Made by a program: the position numbers and the translations under genes | The notes under the pieces: model-generated | Told to the model about the DNA's origin: nothing | Seen by the model: the letters and a program-made list of their open reading frames with translations, nothing else | Database searches by the model: none | In this document: positions 58,110 to 64,000 of the stretch, piece by piece | Numbering within the stretch: the first letter of the stretch is position 1 | Layout: every line of letters begins with the position of its first letter | NCBI GenBank assembly: GCA_030248215.1 | Contig: JASANG010001441.1 | Span: 31,451-95,450 of the forward strand | Direction of reading: 5' to 3' | DNA: 64,000 nt | Origin: Enoplolaimus lenunculus | Lineage: Eukaryota; Nematoda; Enoplea; Enoplida; Thoracostomopsidae

Positions 58110-58700
58110 TTTTGAACCGTCAATTGACGGTTGACGACTACTAGTTTCAAAAATGAGTTTGCGTTGACGGCTACTATCAAAATTTTATTTTCCGTTGACG
58201 GCTACTGTTTAAAATTTTTGCAAATCTTAAATTTGTTTTAAGATTTGCACCAAAATTTGAGGGCAACCGTCAATGGGTTTCTGATTTTGCTACCTGTTGA
58301 CACTTGCTATACAAAACTTGCAAACCCATTGACGGTTGCTATAAACCTCACAAGTACCCGTTGACGGCTGCTATTCAAGTTTTAGCTTTCGCATTGACGG
58401 TTGCCGTCAGAAGATGAAACCCCGGTTGACGGTTGCCGTCTAAAGTTTTATTTTCAATTGACGGTTGCCGTCTAATCTAATTTTCAATTGACGGTTGCCG
58501 TCTTAAAGTTTTATTTTCAATTGACGGCTGCCGTCTAAAATTTTAGTTTTCAATTGAGGGCTGCCGTCTGAAATTCAGTTTTCAATCGACGGCTGCCGCT
58601 CAAAAAATTTACAATTCAAGGCACCCCTTAAAACTAAAATTTATTCAACCAACGACTGCCGCCAAATAAAGCTTTTTCTACAAAGGACTGCCGCCAAACA
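58110..58700. repeat. Tandem hairpin repeats, GACGGTTGCCGTC
   Basis: About 14 degenerate units have a core AATTGACGGTTGCCGTC, whose GACGG and CCGTC arms form a 5-bp stem around TTG. Between about 58390 and 58590 the units recur every ~33 bp, separated by TAAAGTTTTATTTTC-like spacers. Units toward both edges are more diverged. The same core recurs at 60485-60655. Confidence 0.88.
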
Positions 58701-58729
58701 AAATTTTCTTTCAACTGAATAAATAGAGG

Positions 58730-58774
58730 TATATATATATAATTTATATATATAAAATAAAAAAAAAAAAAATA

Positions 58775-58810
<36 letters not shown>

Positions 58811-58820
58811 AAAAAAAAAG
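58730..58820. repeat. TA run and poly(A) tract
   Basis: A TATATA run is followed by about 65 bp of nearly pure A (58757-58818). The Phe-rich minus-strand frames across it are meaningless. Homopolymer length here is unlikely to be sequenced reliably. Confidence 0.9.
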
Positions 58821-59437
58821 ACATACAAACCTATATAGAGAAAAAAGGCACACAACCAAAACAAAATCGCTGTTAATTGATTTAAGCTGAGAATTACGTT
58901 GATCTTTAGCGCTACTTTGATTTTTCTTCGTTTCATTGTTTTGACAGGAATTGCACACTGGATAAGACTTGGTTTAAGCTACAGCTCAGATGCTATTTAG
59001 ATAATAGAATCCTGAACGTGCCTTCACTCAACTTAACCAACATATTTAAAACATAGGTCTCTACCAAAACACAACACTGCCCATAATACTTTGTTGTTCG
59101 TTCATAGCTGAAAACAATTTTTACGCTATGTTCTACATTGCATACGTATAACACTTTATTTAAAGGTTTCAACTATACGTATTGCCAAAATGAAAATACC
59201 ACTGGGATGCCAGCGCGACATAGTCAAATTCGTTCTTTACACATTATGTTTCATCATTCAAACAACTTTCGGAACTCCGGAAAAATGGGGTATGTTTGAA
59301 ACAACGCATTTAGGTTTAAGCCACTTGGCTACCGGCCGGTGAATACACATGTGCTATCAGCGGACGGTACAGAATTTGTGAAGGGGTGCGGGATGTCAAA
59401 ACTTATGATACACTATTATATTTACGGTACGCTATCA
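58821..59437. other. Non-coding stretch, no feature seen
   Basis: No coding, RNA or repeat signal could be supported. Confidence 0.35.
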
Positions 59438-59560
59438 GGGTGCAGCCGAAGATCTGCCTCGGGCTCCGGCTGAAAATCGACCTCCGGCTCCGGTAGAATG
59501 TTTGCCTTAGGTTCCGAAAATTCGGTAGTGAAATTTTGCATAGCGCTCGACAGGACAACC
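59438..59560 (+). mobile_element. Family E fragment
   Basis: It begins CAGGGTGCAGCCGAAG, then TGCCTCGGGCTCCGGCTG and GACCTCCGGCTCCGG, then TAGTGAAATTTTGCATA. Only the left part of the family is present. Confidence 0.55.
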
Positions 59561-59571
59561 TTTGCAGTTGC

Positions 59572-59736
59572 GGCTTATGTAAGATGAGGGGTGGAACGTT
59601 TTTCTGTGGGACTTCAATCGAGTAAATTTAAGCTTTAGTTAGGAATATGCTCATTCTTCCGCTTAGGCTTAGGCTTAGACTCAGGCTAAAAGTTGTATAT
59701 GCTTGTACTGTTCCACACCTGTTCTTTACATTGGCC
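59572..59736 (-). mobile_element. Family A hAT-like MITE at the palindrome edge
   Basis: The flanking octamers GCAGTTGC and GCAGTTTC match at 7 of 8. The ends are GGCTTATGTAAGATGAGGGG and TTCTTTACATTGGCC. TTCCGCTTAGGCTTAGGC lies near 59656. Its last nine bases fall within the inverted-repeat arm as far as the window shows. Confidence 0.8.
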
Positions 59737-60140
59737 GCAGTTTCGAACATCGTGTGATCAAGTTCAGACAGCTACTATTTTGCAAACGTTCGATTGACGG
59801 GTCCTGTTCCCGTATTTGAGTCAATGAACAACTGCTTGTTTGGGTGGATATTATTGGGTAGCATCCGTGCTTTTTTGTCCACAACCTATCTTCCCTCTCC
59901 GCCCCCATTCTGTATATATATGCTAGGGTGCGCACAACGAACGGCAACGTATAGGCTATAGATATAAATCTATACGTACCTATTGCAATGCGCTTTTTGA
60001 ATATTTGAAAAGTTCGATATGATATTTTCTCAATATTATAGTTTGGGCGCTAATATATTAACTATTTTGTTTTTTTTATGTTAGGTTTGAATGTTGCCCG
60101 CTGACTCAGCGTGGCGGTTTCAAATTTTTATATAGGACGA

Positions 60141-60320
60141 AGTGCTCGTAGGCGAAGGAGGGCCAGGAGGGGTTGAGTTTCCCTGGAAGGAAGAATTTTG
60201 CCCCCTAACGAACTTCCACCTTGCTTGTAAAGTCATCGAACTATTAAAAGACTTGAAAGACTTGTTTGCTCTCCTGAAAAAGGTTAAAACATCCTAGCAT
60301 GTTAGATGGCTACAGGTGCG
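60141..60320. mobile_element. Family B MITE inside the left arm
   Basis: The core CACCTTGCTTGTAAAGTCATCG and end GGCTACAGGTGCG identify family B in reverse. The flanking octamers do not match. The mirror copy is at 63408-63587. Confidence 0.6.
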
Positions 60321-60484
60321 ATGCTTTTTACTAGAAACAAACATGAAAACGGATAACCGGATACACCCTGAGCTCAGGGTTTTTTCATCTCAAAATTAGG
60401 GGCAATTGGCCCCTAAACAAATTTTTAGGGGCCAATCATAATTTTTAGAGATATATGCCCATAGATAGTTTGACCGAACACTTT

Positions 60485-60655
60485 CGTTTTGACCATGATT
60501 TTCAATTGACGGTTGCTGTCTAAATATAAATTGCCAATTGACGGTTGCCATCCAAAACAAAATTTTCAATTGACGGTTACCGTCTAAAAGAAAATTTACT
60601 ATTGACGGTTACCGTCCAAAGGAAAATTTTCAATTGACGGTTGCCATTTGGTGTT
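60485..60655. repeat. Five-unit GACGG hairpin array in left arm
   Basis: Five units of AATTGACGGTTGCCGTC-type core recur every ~35 bp. The stem partner varies (CCGTC, CTGTC, CCATC). The mirror copy is at 63073-63243. Confidence 0.85.
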
Positions 60656-61060
60656 TATACATGATTCTAAGAAATTGGAATTTCGGCTGAAATTCTAAAA
60701 GTCCGATTAAAATTTGCGTTCCGATTCGGATTTCGACCGCCTGCTATTCCGCTGCCGGAATTCTGATTTTACGGTTATTAGTTTTTAAGGTGATTGAACT
60801 TAGGTTTGCACAAATCTCTTGCAAATATTGTCAGTCTCAGTAGCTATACATATATATTATAGAAACAAATTTGGTGAAGGTACGGTAGATCGATCCCCCT
60901 AGAAACTGTAAGATTATGTGATTTTCCGACTTATTTGAGGAAGCTGATTTTAAATCTGTTATTTATATTCTTGCAGGCCCTCTGGTTAAAAAATATGCGC
61001 TTTCAAAGTTTCAGCCAATTTTACCTGTAGTATATACAATGTAAACAGAAGCTTCACTCA

Positions 61061-61150
61061 AGTTCGCCTGTGGCTGAGTGGTATGTTGTTCACAGACTGC
61101 GGGATTTCTTCAGCTTTTGGGTCCCGGGTTCAAGTCGTACTGGGGGAACT
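61061..61150 (+). ncRNA. Degenerate tRNA-like SINE head (Ser/Leu type)
   Basis: The A-box-like GTGGCTGAGTGG (61070-61081) and the B-box-like GGGTTCAAGTC (61126-61136) are 45-46 bp apart, as in long-variable-arm tRNAs. Outer bases GTTCGCC and GGGGAAC can pair with one mismatch. The T stem (CCGGG against CGTAC) does not pair properly and the anticodon arm is unclear. I therefore read it as the pol III promoter head of a tRNA-derived SINE rather than a working tRNA. No CCA and no clear SINE tail are seen. Confidence 0.55.
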
Positions 61151-61440
61151 AAAAATTGAAAAACCAAGGTCAAAGTCGTTAATTTATTTTCAAAAGCAGC
61201 GTGTTATACAAAGTAAAATATTTTTCCACGGTTCATTTCCACGCTTTCCACACCTTTCGCGACACATGAATTCTCACACAAGTTGCTGCCTGCTACAGAG
61301 ACTAAAAATGGTTTATTTCATTGATTAAATAACAAAATAATTCACTTGATTCAACTGCAAATTACAACTTTTACCTCAGATTGGACCAACCTAGACGGCA
61401 CTCTACAGCATTCCATCTGTTTTATCGCGCGAATAATGCA

Positions 61441-62287
61441 GAGCTAAGCATATTCAAAATAGCCCCATATTACCTGCACACCGGCAGGAAGAAACGCTTT
61501 TTATCCCGCTCACCACCCCCACCCACCGACACAGCCCCCCCCCCCCAACCCACCCCAAACACAACCCCCTGCAGCTTTTGTTTACATTGTATATATAAGG
61601 TAAAATTGGTGAAACTTTGAAAGTGCATATTTTTTTAAACCAGAGGGCTGCAAGAATAAAGATTTGAATCAGCTTCTCAAATATGTAAAATACATAATTT
61701 AAGTTTTAGGGTCGATCTACCTTTAAAATTTTATTGTTTAAATTTTTTTTTTTTTTTTTTTTCCATTATTTTATATAAATTTTTTTTTTTGAATAATATT
61801 TTTTTTCATTTTTTTTTTAATTTTTTTCTCCCCCCCTTATTTTTATCAAATTCCCCCCCTATTCCCCCAACCCCAACAATATGAAAATTTTTTATATATT
61901 TTTAACTGATAGTTACCGTCTTTTCCTTCCCCACCAACAAAACAATTTTTATTTTTTTTATTTTTCTTCTTTTTTTTCTTTTTTTTATGATTGTTGCTTT
62001 TCAGTAAATTTGTGTGATACGGTAGTACCCCTGAAACTAAGTTATGTGTTTTCTGACGTATTTGAGGAGCTGATTTCAAATCTGTTATTCTTAGGCCCTT
62101 GTTTAAAAAAATATGCACTTTCAAAGTTAGCCAATTTTACCTGTAGATATACAATGTAAAAAAGCTGCACTCAAGTTCGCCTGTGGCTGAGTGGTATGTT
62201 GTTCACATACTGCGGGATATGAAAGACGTTTCTTCACTGCCGGTGTGCAGGTAATATGGGGCCTATTTTGCAATATGCTTTAGCTCT
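61441..62287. other. Poor-looking tip between the inverted arms
   Basis: The 847-bp tip keeps a loose resemblance to the arms but with many small length changes. 61555-61735 resembles the reverse of 60880-61050, and 62017-62222 resembles 60880-61110 directly. The centre (about 61500-61560 and 61735-62000) is made of C runs, then T runs of up to about 20. This pattern of homopolymers and small indels resembles uncorrected single-read sequence. Confidence 0.75.
62172..62222 (+). ncRNA. Partial tRNA-like head
   Basis: AGTTCGCCTGTGGCTGAGTG, then GTATGTTGTTCACATACTGCGG, repeats the A-box half of 61061-61150. The B-box half is missing; after GGGATATG the sequence joins the reverse of another part of the arm. 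Confidence 0.6.
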
Positions 62288-64000
62288 TGCATTATTCGCG
62301 CGATAAAACAGATGGAATGCTGTAGAGTGCCGTCTAGGTTGGTCCAATCTGAGGTAAAAGTTGTAATTTGCAGTTGAATCAAGTGAATTATTTTGTTATT
62401 TAATCAATGAAATAAACCATTTTTAGTCTCTGTAGCAGGCAGCAACTTGTGTGAGAATTCATGTGTCGCGAAAGGTGTGGAAAGCGTGGAAATGAACCGT
62501 GGAAAAATATTTTACTTTGTATAACACGCTGCTTTTGAAAATAAATTAACGACTTTGACCTTGGTTTTTCAATTTTTAGTTCCCCCAGTACGACTTGAAC
62601 CCGGGACCCAAAAGCTGAAGAAATCCCGCAGTCTGTGAACAACATACCACTCAGCCACAGGCGAACTTGAGTGAAGCTTCTGTTTACATTGTATATACTA
62701 CAGGTAAAATTGGCTGAAACTTTGAAAGCGCATATTTTTTAACCAGAGGGCCTGCAAGAATATAAATAACAGATTTAAAATCAGCTTCCTCAAATAAGTC
62801 GGAAAATCACATAATCTTACAGTTTCTAGGGGGATCGATCTACCGTACCTTCACCAAATTTGTTTCTATAATATATATGTATAGCTACTGAGACTGACAA
62901 TATTTGCAAGAGATTTGTGCAAACCTAAGTTCAATCACCTTAAAAACTAATAACCGTAAAATCAGAATTCCGGCAGCGGAATAGCAGGCGGTCGAAATCC
63001 GAATCGGAACGCAAATTTTAATCGGACTTTTAGAATTTCAGCCGAAATTCCAATTTCTTAGAATCATGTATAAACACCAAATGGCAACCGTCAATTGAAA
63101 ATTTTCCTTTGGACGGTAACCGTCAATAGTAAATTTTTTTTTAGACGGTAACCGTCAATTGAAAATTTTGTTTTGGATGGCAACCGTCAATTGGCAATTT
63201 ATATTTAGACAGCAACCGTCAATTGAAAATCATGGTCAAAACGAAAGTGTTCGGTCAAACTATCTATGGGCATATATCTCTAAAAATTATGATTGGCCCC
63301 TAAAAATTTGTTTAGGGGCCAATTGCCCCTAATTTTGAGATGAAAAAACCCTGAGCTCAGGGTGTATCCGGTTATCCGTTTTCATGTTTGTTTCTAGTAA
63401 AAAGCATCGCACCTGTAGCCATCTAACATGCTAGGATGTTTTAACCTTTTTCAGGAGAGCAAACAAGTCTTTCAAGTCTTTTAATAGTTCGATGACTTTA
63501 CAAGCAAGGTGGAAGTTCGTTAGGGGGCAAAATTCTTCCTTCCAGGGAAACTCAACCCCTCCTGGCCCTCCTTCGCCTACGAGCACTTCGTCCTATATAA
63601 AAATTTGAAACCGCCACGCTGAGTCAGCGGGCAACATTCAAACCTAACATAAAAAAAACAAAATAGTTAATATATTAGCGCCCAAACTATAATATTGAGA
63701 AAATATCATATCGAACTTTTCAAATATTCAAAAAGCGCATTGCAATAGGTACGTATAGATTTATATCTATAGCCTATACGTTGCCGTTCGTTGTGCGCAC
63801 CCTAGCATATATATACAGAATGGGGGCGGAGAGGGAAGATAGGTTGTGGACAAAAAAGCACGGATGCTACCCAATAATATCCACCCAAACAAGCAGTTGT
63901 TCATTGACTCAAATACGGGAACAGGACCCGTCAATCGAACGTTTGCAAAATAGTAGCTGTCTGAACTTGATCACACGATGTTCGAAACTGCGGCCAATGT
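62288..64000 (-). repeat. Right arm of the large inverted repeat
   Basis: This is the reverse complement of 59728-61440 with one substitution seen. It contains the mirrored tRNA-like head (62578-62667), GACGG array (63073-63243) and family B copy (63408-63587). It continues to the last base of the window, so the arms are longer than 1713 bp or stop at the contig edge. Confidence 0.97.
62578..62667 (-). ncRNA. Mirror copy of tRNA-like SINE head
   Basis: This is the exact reverse complement of 61061-61150 and has the same A-box and B-box words. If the palindrome is an artefact, this is not a second locus. Confidence 0.5.

Larger units (their letters stand above)
59728..61440 (+). repeat. Left arm of a large near-perfect inverted repeat
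   Basis: Every position p here pairs with 123728 minus p on the other strand, up to 61440. Over 1713 bp I found no length change and one substitution (near 60590, in an A-rich run). The arm carries a decayed family B copy (60141-60320), GACGG hairpin repeats (60485-60655) and a tRNA-like head (61061-61150). The outer end is unknown because the partner arm runs off the window. Confidence 0.97.

Noticed and set aside
58634-58958. Two overlapping Phe-rich minus frames of about 100 codons.
   Set aside because: They translate the poly(A) tract and TA run.
61083-61328. An 81-codon open frame found twice (also 62400-62645, minus).
   Set aside because: The second copy exists only because of the inverted repeat. 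The frame starts within the tRNA-like head and shows no domain.
1-64000. Retrovirus, LTR retrotransposon, Polinton or LINE coding remnants.
   Set aside because: No reverse transcriptase, integrase, capsid or envelope-like stretch was recognised in any frame, and no long direct terminal repeats were seen.

Overview
This window looks like AT-rich, gene-poor nuclear DNA from an invertebrate animal. There are no operons, no bacterial genes and no long host reading frame. Coding signal comes only as short open blocks bounded by GT-AG splice sites, and non-autonomous DNA transposons fill most of the rest. I cannot name the species. The hexamer TTAGGC, which is the nematode telomere unit, is abundant here, but only inside a transposon family, so it is not good evidence for a nematode.

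Genes: the two best coding blocks are minus-strand exons at 42643-42875 and 7371-7655. Both are rich in Ser/Thr/Pro and carry basic phosphosite-like motifs (RRQTSF and RRRVSL). Both have consensus donors, and their reading phases allow them to be neighbours in one gene, which would make the roughly 35 kb between them an intron. I do not recognise the protein. Weaker candidates lie at 51240-51994 (minus), 29260-29425 (plus) and 38381-38572 (plus).

Repeats: several miniature transposon families recur. (A) A 140-210 bp element with GGCC-type ends and 8-bp target duplications, hAT-like, carries internal CCTAAG/TTAGGC blocks; about 14 copies were seen. (B) A ~160 bp hAT-like element has ends near CAGGCCTGTAGCC; one copy has a perfect 8-bp duplication. 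(C) A 300-440 bp element has ends CTGTAGTGACCCGAATAAGA inside TA duplications, Tc1/mariner-like. (D) One family is rich in tandem ACCCGCGGGTA. (E) One family is rich in CTCCGG. (H) One family has CAGTGGCGGATCC-type ends, including a clear nest of one hAT-like element in another at 54141-54983. There is also a 1.55 kb fold-back element at 5210-6764.

Satellites: 12423-15782 holds exactly 40 units of 84 bp, each with a conserved hairpin; a GC-rich MITE end follows it directly. A 17-unit minisatellite lies at 27900-28540. Hairpin-bearing GACGG-TTG-CCGTC repeats lie at 58110-58700 and 60485-60655.

Right end: 59728-61440 and 62288-64000 are near-identical inverted arms of at least 1713 bp around an axis near 61864. 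The 847 bp tip is poor-looking and homopolymer-rich. The arms carry a degenerate tRNA-like SINE head. A fold-back assembly or read artefact is a serious possibility. No retrovirus, LTR element, Polinton or capsid gene was seen.
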